This document shows positions 38,253 to 51,886 of a stretch of 64,000 bases of DNA, piece by piece. The DNA is from Ichthyophonus hoferi (Eukaryota; Opisthokonta; Ichthyosporea; Ichthyophonida; Ichthyophonidae). Numbering within the stretch: the stretch's first letter is position 1; every line of letters begins with the position of its first letter. Position numbers and translations under genes: made by a program. A model generated the notes under the pieces. That model was given only the letters and a program-made list of their open reading frames with translations. It was not told where the DNA came from and did not search any database. The stretch is from assembly GCA_002751075.1 (NCBI GenBank), contig NAOQ01000351.1:2635-66634 (forward strand). The letters run 5' to 3'.

Positions 38253-41200
38253 TGTTTTGGAACACAGCATCTTCACAGACATAAGTGTACTTGAGATGAT
38301 ACCTAGATGGCATTGTATTGTTAGCCCCTTGCTCCCCTTCTGCCTATGTCACCCCACTATATGAACCATGGTCCAGTACTTACATGAAGTCTATGATCCG
38401 ATCCGTGGCAGGATTGGGAAAGGGGTAACAGTCATGAGCTGCGACCTTAACCTGGTTGACGTTCTGAAGGAGGGAGAATACCGTGGACAGCAGTGGTCCA
38501 GCCTGCCCACCCGCTGCACTCTACAGACACCATCATGTCAGACCAACATCACAAAGGCAGTCTAACAAGAAAGGCATAGATCCAAGGATGAGACAGAGAG
38601 TTAACAGATAAGATCTCCAAACAGCCAGCACGGCACGTAGAGTGAAAATGGTTAATAAATGCAAGTCTTATTGTTTTTTCAAATAGTCCCGAATTAATCT
38701 GTAGGTGTAGTTATAAAACTAAAAGTATTTCGAGTTATGTTCCTACACAATTTAAGGTGGCTAAGAATATTGTTAGAAAACTTTAAATAAGGAGGGCAAA
38801 AGTATAACCGGAAGACAGCCGTCACACATAAAATATAAGCCCATATATTATGACATGTGGTCATACATCATACAGGCCCTTTCTCTGTCCCATTTAGTGT
38901 AATCGCTTACGTAGCAGTCAGAACACAAAACGTATGAATTGGGTAGTAAATCAGGCCATTGTAAAGATAACAACTAGATGTTGCTCAATAGACTACATGG
39001 AGGAATACATACAGTCAACAATATGCTGCCCAGTATTGTACATGGCATATTAACACTACATATTATGTCCAACATTTAACGATCTAGCCATGGGTAGCTG
39101 TAATGTGCTGTAACGTAGAGGGACTTACCTTAGGCGGACCCAGGAAACCCACAAAGGGACCCACTAAGTGGCATAGATAAAGCAATTGGTACTCAGTGTG
39201 AATGTAGAGGCTCTGATCGCTATTACCTTGTTGTACAAACTAGGCATACACCGTATTAGAAAGGTACTAATTGTGCGACAGGCTCACTCCCCAAATCACA
39301 CATTAGCTTACCTTTTCCAAGAATGCTGGGAGTTGGGCGGGCCAGATACTAACACAATCACGGGGTATATCAGTGCTCACACCCTGTTGGGGTGTATGTT
39401 GTACTACTGCCTGTACCAAAGCCAACATTTTGTTGCTGGGACTACACAGGACCTCGAGTTAGGACCTCCACACATACCAAAGTATAAGATGCAGCATGCA
39501 ACATTTCATAGAAACAACAAACAACAAATATTAGAGAAAGGGGATACATTAACAAGGGCAGGAATATATTGGTACCAAGTTAAAAGAATAAGGTAGAGAC
39601 TGATGGGGTCATACAAGATAAGGGGCCTTTAAGGCACACCAGGATACAATTCTATGGATATATTATGATAGAGAGGGAGAGTAGTATACACCAATACAAA
39701 TGTACTGTGATAGGGAATGTCAGTGGTGTACAAAAAATGTGCAGCCTCAAGCTTATGCACATTAAAATTCCACCAGCTAATTGAGTACAGGCATGCCAAC
39801 GCTAGGAAGGCTACTTATAATCATTGGCCAGGAAACCAGGAAGGTCAGTACAAGGGAAAGGCTTTCAATTGGTAAATACATTTATACTTTATATCATTAT
39901 TAATAACTACACCTACATTAGACAAACCACCCTCCGTGAAGATATTTGCCTAGATTGCCAATTATTGCATTTCAGTTAATATAAATGAATCAGATTGAGA
40001 GAGATGGAACGAGAGCCTAATCTCTATTGCACACTTATAAGATTCCCCTATCAGTTGGGTGCATGCAGGTTAAAGGGACAAAGTGTTATTTACCTCATGC
40101 TAGCTTTCCATCGACTGACATTTGGGCTAAAATCTACAGGGGCAGCCATGCTATCTGTCGTTAGGGGCCAGTGAATACCTATTGTCACATCATCTCAGCC
40201 ACATGCATCCCCCAACGAGAAAAGTAGAGCCATACCTGGTAGAGTGTCGGTCCTGAGCAAGGCCGTATCGCTAAGGATTGTTTTGGTTAACTGTGAAGGA
40301 TGAGCCAAGTCAGTTCCCACCCAAATGCTGCTAGCTATGTGCCCATCCTAGCAGGTATGCAGGGCCACCCATGCATGATACATACTTGAACAAATAGCTC
40401 CGACCGGAACGCAGTGGGGCCCTGTGCCAATAAAAGTGCTATGGTGTTGAGGTGATGCGTCCACTGCACTGGGTTAGTAAACCTTTGACCAGGTTCCAGG
40501 AGGACCCCAATCAGGCCTTGCACTACCAAAGAGGTGTCCTGAGGCAGGGCCAGCAGGTCGACTAGGGTCTGTCAGGGACCTAATATAAGTTGACATTGAT
40601 CATTTCCAAATAAACTAGCTGGGTTGTAACCTCACCGTCTGCACAGCTAGATGCTTGGAGTCGGCCTCAGCAAAGCGCATATCACATTCAGGAATGGTCT
40701 GGGTCAACACTGTAGTTATAGTAAAATCAACATCGGTCAAACATCCACAGGGCATTCATCCTTCTGAGTACATGCCACACAACGAACCCGTACCCCTCCT
40801 TACCTTGTCCTAATGGTTTGATGATCTGCCTGTAGTACTCAGGGTCAAGCTGTTTAGGTGCTGCCTGACGATCTGTGGGAGAGGGTTAATGGTTGGGTAG
40901 GAGAGGCCCCAAAGTGTCATATCTGGAACAGGTCATACCAATACTAGCTAAGAGCTCTGCCCTGACCTCCGGCGTAAGGGCTGGACAGGCGTGGTAGGTG
41001 CTCAACAGGGTATATATGGCCCTTACGGGACTACTGTGCATCTTCCACAGGCTGTAGGGAAAACATATCGCATTAGTGCCGGTAGTGTGTCCCATAAGAA
41101 GCGCAGTAAACACAGTTATACCCATTGGATTACCCTAGACGTTAATTGGCAGAGGATGAGTTTTTTTGTAACATAAAAGGTGGCAATAAGTATACCAAGG

Positions 41201-44200
41201 AGTGACAGATATATGTACAGCACATATCATTACAGGGGATGGTGGTACTTACTATGGATAAGCCCGCAAGAGTCTCAGAAGTAGGTCTACCTCACCGTAC
41301 TCCAGGAGACGGGCCAGTACCAGCTCGTACACGGGCAAGAACCTGTGATAACAAAGATCAGACATGGTAAGGCCGGGTAACAAGTCATAGTAGTAACTGA
41401 ATAAGACTAGACCAATCAGGGGGGACAAATAAATTTACTACCAAGGTCATACGTTTCATATTCATTGCATTTGTTCTTGGTTAACTTCAGTGCACGGTTC
41501 TCCTAATTTTAAAACAGCAAATGATGCCAAGACCCCAGAGGCTGCTATCTGGCAATGTCATATAATTGATTTAATCATTTGGGGTTTTACTGCAAGCTTA
41601 ATGCAAAAAAGGTAAGAGCCCTATGGGAGTAAAATGAACCTTACCTAAGCACTGTATTGCCATAGTAAACAGGAAGGCCCTCCTTGGGCACCTCAGTAGG
41701 TGCAGCCTGCATGCAGCACTGGAAGTCATAGTACTCAGGGAATGTCTTGTGGTAACTGTAGTGTTTCCTGGCCCATTCTTGGTCTGAAAATCACAAATGG
41801 TTAGTTCCATACCTCTGCCACTCACTACCCTCATTTTATCTACCCACTTATTGGGTGATATATATATTAACTCATCCACTGGTTCACTACCTTGGTGCCA
41901 GGTCTGACTACTGATGCCCAAGGACTGACAGGACCCAACCATGTTCTGAAACTCTTGGCCCAGAAGAAGCGAATCAACCAATTCAAACCTCCTAGGAAAG
42001 GGTTGGGGCAGGGTAGTTTAATATATGGTCTGTAACCTTGAAATTAATGCGGAGCCATGATGAACTAAATCATGCATAGTTATTTGCATATAAAACGTGT
42101 GATCATTATTTCAAATCCAAACCACTAGATAGACGTATATATGTGCCCTCACAGGGTTCAAAAAGCCCCAATTACATGCAGTATATCACACAGAGAAGAT
42201 ACATACTTGTGGGCGCTGGGGCCTGTGTGGTACCCACTGGACAATGCCATGATGGCGTGATTCAGGGGCACTATCTGTCGGATCCACACCAGGTCCTGTT
42301 TATATTCCCCCCTGTTACTACTTGCCCTCCCCTATGGTCTCCCATATTCTAATTGACACCATGGATTTTACCTTTAACAGTTGGACTGACTTCGCTGGCC
42401 AGGCTGGATTTTGAGCCTGTGTGGTTAGCCCGTAGGTCAATAAACACACCCACACCCACACCACAGCATATTCAGTCTAGCACTATCTATTTCTTTACAT
42501 TGGAAATGTATCACACCGACCTGTCCTTTCCACTCTAACCTTTCCACTACATAGACTCTTCTCTCATTCTTTAAGTCTTTTGCTCTCTATATCCAACCCT
42601 CTTTCATGTCTATAACCTTGGCAGCATGCACATATAGGAATACGGGTGCATTAACTTCATCAAAGCGCTATAAAATAAACCATATGGCATTGTGCTATAT
42701 ATGAAGTGATTGCCTGGATAGTGACGACATAATCTAGTAAACGCTGCACACAGGCATAGTGTTGCTGAAGGGTCATCTCCTGCATCAATATAGCCACGTT
42801 CTTGTAGAGTTGGTTACTCCCCTGTGTGGCCCCAGGCATATCCTACCATCCACCCCATTAGTCACGCACAGTATCTTACACTTCGTATAGTCATTGGCGC
42901 CCCACCCTATCTACAAAACACTAGCATATGATTGATGTAAACCAAACACTAGTGTACCCAGGGCCATAAAAAAAAGCCAAGCCATTGCATGCACTGCCAT
43001 GAGGGAGCGTACAGATGTAGAGGAATCCACGGTAATTAATGGGCAGATACATCAAGGATAGGGTCCTCACTGCACTTACCATGACACTTGTCATCAGTGC
43101 CTTCCACACAATACACAGAAATAGCGTCTCATCTCCATGTGATAGCCAGTCACGAAGCTTCTCATTCGATACTGTGAGCACCTCCCTATTAAGACCTCTT
43201 CCCTACTACCCCAATGGAGAGCATGCAGTAGACTATATTTTTTAATAGTCACACGGTATCTTCACTACTATGGGGTACACATTCTATTAGGTGACATCTT
43301 TACTTAACCAATCCTTGGCCGTGCCTATGTGACTAGGGCATTGCAAGCATGGTACACGTGTATAGCAAGACACAATATCAATTTCTCTAGTAGTATGACA
43401 AATAAACTGCAGCAGAGCAAGAAAGGTATATGCTTCAATAGCAACACTTTACATACCATCTGTATGAAGGAGGCGGTAAACCAGATTGCCCTGCTGCTCA
43501 GCCTGCAAAGGATACATTGGTTTGATTGTCAAGCACTACATAACTCCCCTGTATCCATACCTCTCTGGGACCATCCATGCTTTACTTACCTTAGCCACAG
43601 ATTCCAATAAGCTTTCATTTGTGGGAGCTCCACTGTTTTGAAAGATGGCGGCAAGTGGGCGTGGCATATAGGCAAGGACCTCAGGGGCCCAGGTCAAGGG
43701 GCCAGTTAATGCGGCCAGCATGTTGCTACACTTCTTGACCTAACAGACTCAAGTCAGTACCTCACTGTTCATTCTCCCGATAGAAGGACTAGATGACAGT
43801 ACCTACCCACACTGTCTGGCTATCATCGGCTACACCTGAATCCGTAAGATGATATAAGGTCAAAACAAATACCTGCTTCGGATAGACTCCATATATTCAT
43901 CCATTCCAACAGTCTCATATCAACAAAGATACATACATATAAGCATCTCCATATACGCATATGCAATGCCTATCACACCCCAATACCCACATGCCTCTCC
44001 TACACCCACAGAGTAGTACCATTGGTAGAGAGCAGAGGATCAAGAGCTGCCGAATCGTATAGAGCCGATCCAGGTACTGACAACAAGCGACAGATTGTGA
44101 ACACAAAGAAACGCTGCAGATGTTCCATACCGTACTAGTGGCCCACACCATAGTAAGTGGCTGGATTAATTCCCTTACACTCCCCACTTCCTTATATACC

Positions 44201-47200
44201 CCCTTACCTTCATCATGTCCCCAAAACCATAGCTTATGTCAAAGGTGGCCAGTAAGACATCTACAGCCTGTACAGGGGCTATGATGGATTGTTAGTGTCC
44301 TGGCCGTCATAGTAGGGATTGGCTACCATAAAACACAAGAAAGGCAATATCTCCAGGCACAACTGACAAAGATATATCCAGTTTGCCTAGTATAACATAC
44401 ATTCCTTACAACAAAGTACCTCCAGTATAGGCATCACAATGCAGTCTACCACAATAATTGACTAGTAGGTATGCAACCCCATCTGACCGACGCTTAACGC
44501 CCTAAACCCATGCATGCCCTCCCACCCTCCGTCCAACAAGGCAAGCGACCAGGGGAGATAAGATTCACAATCACACACAGAGGCACTACACGTACCTATA
44601 CGAAGCATATTAAGCAGCAGATTTTCTAGACTCAAAACCAGTTGTCGCTGCCGACACTGGCTAATCTATAACCACAACCTCGCCATTAGTGAGAAAACCA
44701 TGCCAGAGTAAACGGGCCACAGCCACAGGCCCAGTGGGCAGCAGTGTAGGTAAACCCTACCTTTGCGCAGACAATAAAGAGTAGTCGGTTGTACTTGGTG
44801 TGGTAATGGCTGAGGAATGGAAGCAGTCTGAACTGGAGAAGCTCTACCAACATATGACAGACACTAGCTGTATATTCCATGGACCCTACGTCCCCGCCAT
44901 CCCCTGCCCCATCCCGAGGTTACCTCACTACCCCATTTACCTTGCCATTACCCTAGGCTCTGTTCTCACCTTCCACCAACTCTTTGAGTTTGGTCTCCAA
45001 AATATGATGGGCATAATACGAGGCTGAAAGTATCTGTGAACTTGTCAAGTCAGTTATATTCACCTATATGGGGCACCCCAGATCATAGCGACCCTATCAT
45101 ACTTTATTTTGCAGACAGCGGCCCAGATAGTTGGGCATGATGTAGTGAAGCCGTGCATAGGTCTCCACTGCTCCCAGCGAGAGCGCCCTGCCCGCCTCAG
45201 GCCCTGCCTGCCATTGTTGGAAGCACAGAGCCAAACGGTTGTTGACATAGACAGGCAGACGGTCTAGAAGACCCACAGGAAGGGCCCAGTCCTGCCCATG
45301 GACTCTGATCGTGTCTTCCCCGGGGAGCCCATATTCTTGCAGCCCTGCAAGCATACCCAACATAAAGAGACTGTCTCATATGTACCCTACAGACCATGAC
45401 TGCCCTATGGGGCAGGGTCTAAGCAAGACATTTCCCCAGCCAACCAGACTACACGCACCTGTCACAGCTAGAACGTCCCACAGATGATTGGCCACATCCT
45501 ATTGAACACCCCCCCATCCATCATATCTAATCAGTCTCTATAACAATCAGGCCTTGCTTAGTAGTAACAGACTTATTGTGGGTCTACCTGTGTATTAATG
45601 AAGCCCATGCTGCCCCACAGCCACCAGCTGTCTGGCCGGCTTAAAGGCACAGTACTAGGGGTCTTGAAGTATTCCATCATCTCTGCAAATTTCTCTTGCA
45701 TAGCTGCACTAGCCCCATGGAACGTAGGGTTGGATTGGAACGGTTTCTGTGCACACTATAGTAAGTATCATTGGACACTACAGGTATAGCTTTTTGATCA
45801 CACTGTATTGCAATAGGCAAGTAATCACATTATGAATCGTATGGTTAGGAACAGCTGATACAAGAGAAGGGCACAGGGGACAGATGAATACAGACATATA
45901 TATCACAAAATAATATACATATACATTAGAAAGGGAGAGGGAAGCAAAGGGATGCCAAGCTAGAAGAGGTTCAAGACGCAAAAACAAATAGAATGAAAGA
46001 AACCACAACAGATAGGGGCGAGACAGGAAAGGAAATCAATGATACAGATATATATATAGACAAACATACCACCCCCTATTGATAGGGATAGACCCACCTG
46101 TACAACAGCCTGCTCGTGAGCCGTTTTGCCTTTAACCTCTTGTACCAGGCGCACCCTTAGACACTCAGGTGTCACGCCAAGGTCAACAGGACTATTGGGA
46201 CTACCAGTGTTGCCCTCCATGAACCCCAGAATCACATCCAATAGGCCGTCTTCTCGTCCTCTGCGATTGAAAAAAGTGTTACTATCAACCACATCCCATT
46301 GGTACCCATGGAAGGCCCCATGGTGTTTAGTACTTACCCTTCTCTCTCCCATCTCTTATGCTCCTCACTATCTCCTTGACCTAGTAATAGCTGCAGAATG
46401 GTGTTAGCAACTTGGTAATTAGCACCCTATATTGACTGTACTTGCCAAGGGTATATGCCTATAAAGACACGATTATGAGGGCTATGACTACTGGCTGACT
46501 AGCTAGCTCTATTAAGGTTCTGATTATACCGGGTAGAAGGGAATAATAATAATAAGCCTTAGAAACAATAGCTCATGCCATAGATACCTCAATACAGAGG
46601 AGAATTAACGTAGCTACTTACCTGACGCGTGCTTGGGAAGCTAGAACACTGAGCGGCCATCCACACTAGCCAATTATTCTTAGGAACAGGTCTGTGCAGT
46701 TCCATAGGGTGCATGTTAGAGCATATAAATACCACATATTAGCCTTGAATGGGACCCAGTGTGAATAATATAAGTACAGCAAAAGATGACCCAAGGCAAG
46801 GTGGTGCTCATTTGAGTAATCGTATATTATTATTAGATGATTTAGGTCTGCCTGTATCATTACATATCATTCAATGCATCTCTTCCACCAATCACATTGC
46901 AATAGAACAGCAGACTATCTTGGTCCCACACTGAAGCAATTGTATTGAGGCAAATCATGCAGGGAGGAGATGGCCCTACTTTCCCTTTGGTGGATGAGCC
47001 AGGTGGCGCATGGTAGCCTCAAAGATGCCACTAGTCCTAGGATCCATACACAGCATTAACAGCTGGTCGGCTAGCATGCTCCACATCCACCCATTCTCCC
47101 CTGTGCCCTCATCACCACCTGTTAGCCCCGACCCTATACATGGCTCACCCTCACTGCACAGAGACTGGCTCACCTCTAGAGCTACTGCGACCCAATGCCT

Positions 47201-50200
47201 CCTCTATACGCAGACTTATGGCCTCTGCCAGAATAATAACACATTTGCAGCGTTCTCCACTGTTTCCCTGGGTGATCATAGATTAGATTGACACCAATGC
47301 TGGATTCGTTTGCGTATATTAACCCGCCTAGACTGTAGGTCCCAATTTACGTTTAAATAACAAAATCTCATTCATCTATCTACCTCGTTATGTTTGTGTA
47401 GTAGCCCCAGAGCCTTGTCTGCACGACGTTGCGATAGGACCCCCATGACCAGGTTGAGGGATGGCTTGCGGTGTATCTGGCACGGGGATCTCTCTGGTCA
47501 GCCCTGATTGGTTAACATTATGCATCTAGTACCAGAGATTACCTACCGGTAGGGGCGGGAGGGCTGGGTGGGATTGACCAGCTAATAAGCAGCCATTCTC
47601 GTCCAATTGCCACCATCCTACAGTACAGGACTCCACCAAGGGAATCATGTTAGTTCGACCTAGAGAGGGCATCGGCCGCCGTAAGTAAAAGCAGATGATG
47701 TTCAACACGGCGTCTGTAAAATATTTCTATAGGCTTTCCAAGCGACATAGTGTAGAATATGACCTTGCCTCTACAGCATGACCATACCAATATTTCTATG
47801 GCCCTTAGAGGCTGGCCGTATGACAGTTCACAACTTCAACTATTATTAAGCCAGCATCCACTACAGGGTAATATTAGGGGAAGGAATGCAATGCACCTGT
47901 CACAGTGAGGAGCTCTACCAGGTGGCGCTGTCTCTCCTTGGTTCTAGTCGCATAGCCCTGTAATACCCAATGTACGGCCTCTGTCGAAATAGTCGCAACC
48001 TGAAGGCCATATTAGTCCGTGGCTCGGTGCCTGCTACACCCTCACTGCTCTTTAGGAATGCCCTGCCTACCTGTAGGCCCATGATATAGTCTGGGATGTA
48101 GCGGCTAGGACTGGCACAAAGATGTTCCATCTGGCGGGTCCAAGGAAATGAACACATGGATCATTCTACTATACTATTATTGGTATATGATATTTGATGA
48201 ATTGGTATGTATGGTTTATAACTGACCAATAGAAGTCTTACATTAAATGACCATACATAGTAAGGCTACTACAACACTTACTTATCAATCTTACTATCTT
48301 ATTTGAACCTATAGGATGGCACTAGAACCCTACAAATCAATTCATGCTAACCAATAATAATGTCCTATGACTAGGTCACATGATTCTCTCCAGTCCTTAT
48401 TGGTGTCCCAAACCATACAGCACAATGCCCAATCATTATTACACCTACAACAGATTCTGAGGCCTTAGAAGCAGCAAACATGCTAGCAGGCAGGGAACTA
48501 GGTGTCTGTGTCCATATCTGCCTGAGAACCACTGCCCCCTCCTGTAAATAATGTAGAGGGAGTTAATAAGGGCGAGTAGGCCTCCTAGTATAAGGCCAAT
48601 GACAAGGGAACTGTTGACTTGATTGCAACAACAGAGACAATGCTTATTCCCCCTCACTATTACATTATGGGAGAGATAACTATATCCAGTACACTACATG
48701 CAGCCACATATCTAAGGTAACTATTTCTAATATTTGGAATTAACTTATAGGATCCATCCTATCCAATCATATGACAAGTCAATTCATAGCAATGGTATAA
48801 TGACTAATTAATGACTAATTAATGACTATGTGACTGGTTGCTTTCTGCTCCATACATAGAGAGTTAATGTCTTGCAATCACATGATTTCCTTGCAATGCC
48901 TTATACCTGAATGAGTATGTCTATAAGCTAATAAGATTACACCATACTGACAAGCTATATCCTATTAGATTATCGCACACTTACTGCTCGAAGGCCCTTG
49001 GGTAGACAGGCTTCCAACACGCCACACACCATCTGCAAGGATAAAGGATGACATGTGAATAATAGAGAGGGAGAGGGCCGGCCAAACCTCATAGAGTCCT
49101 AGGAGTGGATGAAGATCAGCCAACTCACCTGCCACAGTACACTATTATGATAGGCGAGGATGGATTGTGGGGCGGCAGCCAATTGGTCCAATGTCACCAT
49201 TTTTTGATTCAATGCACCTCCTACCCTCTCCCTGTTAGTCCTAATCTCTATGGAAACCAATCACCAACGCTCCCAGTGTGTCCCCCACCCCACCTAGTAG
49301 AGAGCCTATAAGCGCTAGGCACCCTTGGTGTCGACTGTACTGATGGCACAGGGCAGTCAATACCTGGGCCAGACGGCGCCCTGCCTCTTGGTCTGTTCCC
49401 TGTATGTCCAATCAGCATTCATTCCCACCTCACCCTGCCTATCACAACATCGAGTCCTCTCCTTCCACCAACCTACAGGCATATAGCCATACCATACAGG
49501 CTCACCTACCCCATCACTCAGCTGGTCCTTCAGACCTGCCCACTGCTCTTTAAAGTCTAGCCATAGCCGGTTTCTTATACCTTCTGGTCTGTATAAACCG
49601 TGTTAGTTTACCCTTCTCTTGCCTCAGATAGTTCTACGTCTAGATAACTAACATTAACCGTCATATCTTGGGTATTTTATCTCCTACCAACCAATATTCT
49701 GTTAAGCACTGTAGAATTTATGACTATCTAATTTTTTTCTTCTAAATAAGCTCTAGAGTGGAGAGGGGTAAGTTGTAGACAGAATGTCCAGTTGGTACGT
49801 TGATGTGTTCAATATGATGACCTATTGTGAATATACCTTCAGGTGGCAAGGTCCCAATGCTACATTCAATGCATGTATGGATGAAGATAAGGAATAGTGA
49901 GAAAAAGGGAGGCGCACTGTGTGGTAGGAGTGTCTAAACTGTTTGACTATGCCTCTAGGTGTAGGAATACAGAGGCAGGATGCAGTATATATGTAGGGCG
50001 TATTGTTTCCTTTCTAGTAGCAGTATCCGTAGGACGGAAAACTATAATATTATTTTGACTATAGTTCGAAAGCAGCAGCACAACAAGAAACAGTTTGTAC
50101 TAACCGGGGTAGTTAATTATATAAGAAAAAATAAAAATAACACAAGCCAAGAATATATGATCATTATACACTGTGGAACCTACCCTAAGGCCAAAGCTTC

Positions 50201-50397
50201 CGCAGAGTTCGCAAGCTGCAAAAAAATAGTTAGTCAGTTGGCCAATTACCGTTTGGTGTGTGTGTAACAGGTAAATATAAGAATGTATCCCTTACACTAA
50301 GGTTTCGCTCCAGCAGGTGGTTAAGGGTGGTCTGTATATGACACATAGTCTGATCCTCCACAGGCTCTAAGCCTGCAGTGGAAGCAGTAACTGACAT
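38107..50397 (-). CDS. MED23: Mediator complex subunit 23 (48 exons)
   Basis: MED23 is a tail-module Mediator subunit that links activators to RNA polymerase II in the nucleus. Forty-eight minus-strand exons join in phase from the ATG at 50395-50397 to a stop at 38107-38109, giving about 1,471 residues (human about 1,370). Diagnostic segments are TWHQDQEWARKHYSYHKTFP (exons 41891-41991 and 41645-41783), GLPVYYGNTVLRFLPVYELV, VETYARLHY (45103-45344), TLFLCIVWKALM (43080-43171), TEYQLLYLCHLVGPF (39129-39212) and the final MYHLKYTYVCEDAVF...LQTRLQFLRR. The last exons are 39312-39441, 39129-39212, 38384-38520, 38242-38302 and 38107-38169. Several exons are tiny (49837-49859 is 23 nt; 44420-44445 is 26 nt; 43807-43835 is 29 nt), and the intron after 42714-42842 appears to use a GC donor. 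The last two exons lie antisense to the final exon of the AAA+ gene. The N-terminal exons are less conserved than the C-terminal half. Confidence 0.93.
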
Positions 50398-50823
50398 GGC
50401 AATCTTCCCGCAGATGGCACCACCTGAAGCCCAGTGAGTATTCGGCTATATAGTGGGACAATATAATACACTATAATATGTTATTAGTAGAATATGGTAT
50501 GATATTATTATACTATATTACATTAACATATAAGGTATAATATGTTGTTATACTATATAATATATTATTATTATGATATTATACTATTTTACAATTATCT
50601 TCTATTCTCCTTGGTTTATTATCACTTAACCGGTCACAACTATTATTTCTATTTGAAAATTTCGCGCTATTCCCTCATTTGCGCAACTAATTAACCAATC
50701 ATACCCTCCTAATGTATCAGCCTATTAATTTATTTACTAGTACTATAGTCCTTAGTAAATAGACTTAGCAGTAGTATTTATCTGCCATAATACTATAATG
50801 CCCTCTACCATAAGTATTACCTT
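50398..50823. promoter_or_regulatory. Divergent promoter between MED23 and TBCE
   Basis: The start codons are 426 bp apart. The MED23 side is a low-complexity TATAATA/ATATTA block (about 50450-50595). The TBCE side has an E2F-like core TTTCGCGC near 50658-50666 and a CCAATCA box near 50693, both plausible promoter elements by consensus only. Confidence 0.55.
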
Positions 50824-51855
50824 ATGGATTTTCTTCCTGGTCAGCGTATTGCCTGTGCGTCGACTGATGGCCTAGACTTTGGAACTATTCGTTATGTAGG
50901 ACCGGTAGCTAATACAGAAAGTGAGTACGGGCTGGCTAGTCCAATTGGGTCACTGGAGACAGCCTCTAATAAGACCCTTATATACAGAGGATTGGTGTGG
51001 TGTAGAATGGGATGACTCAGCCAGGGGGCGACATAATGGTACCTATAAAGGTGTCTGTTATTTTAAGGGAAGGTAGGTGGTGGGGCCTACTCCATATATT
51101 GCAGTTTGCAGCTCAATGCCTAGTCCCAGGGCCTGACCTACCATACGTCTACAGCCACCCCACTGGGTCTTCCTTTGTTCGACCCACCAAACTACTTAGT
51201 GGAATTAGTCTGAAGACTGCCCTCTTAGCCCGCTACGACTCCGTCAATGACATTGATAGCGACAGTCTCTTATTCTCGACCACTGCTAGGTAGGTGATGT
51301 ATGGTAACTCCTACCTATTAGCACCCTTCCTTTCTGACTGTATGTCTAGGCTCACTTCTCTAACTGTACAACATCAGACGACCCTACGAGACACTTAGTC
51401 ATATTGGACTTCAGCAATCGTGTATTCTTGACACCGAGGACCTGAATGACTTGTACCTACTACTACCAGGTATGTGCTAGAACGTAAGCTAAGGCTTGTA
51501 TGCACTATAAGATTTACAGGAAGAAGTCGGAGAATTGGCAGGTCAAGGTTAGGATTGAACGGACATACGCACTATATTATAGAGGATAGATACGCAAGAT
51601 AAATTAAGTAGCTATCCAACCTGTAGTAAGTAGTAGGGTGCAATTAGGACTCATCAAAGCGGCCATGAAGTTGTACAGTGCCTGGACCTCTCAGGCAATG
51701 CTATTCGTCAGTGGAGAACGTTGTTTGATTTGGCTACCCAATTGGAAGGTCTGCATACAGTAGATCTAAGGTGGGGCGCCCTTCTCCCTTACATTACTAT
51801 ATGCCATCTATCAGTCAACACAGTCAGCCAAAATTTGCTTAGCTCTAATGTTTGC

Positions 51856-51886
<31 letters not shown>

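Noticed and set aside
38368-38565. 65-codon plus-strand frame after the AAA+ stop codon
   Set aside because: It mirrors the MED23 exon 38384-38520, which is in phase with its neighbours and matches the family.
39186-39596. 136-codon plus-strand frame
   Set aside because: It is antisense to two MED23 exons that match the conserved C-terminal region; no plus-strand splice or family support.
48445-48657. Minus-strand frame that looks like a small membrane protein (SLVIGLILGGLLALINSLY)
   Set aside because: It is out of frame with MED23 exon 48452-48541 and otherwise intronic; hydrophobic by chance.
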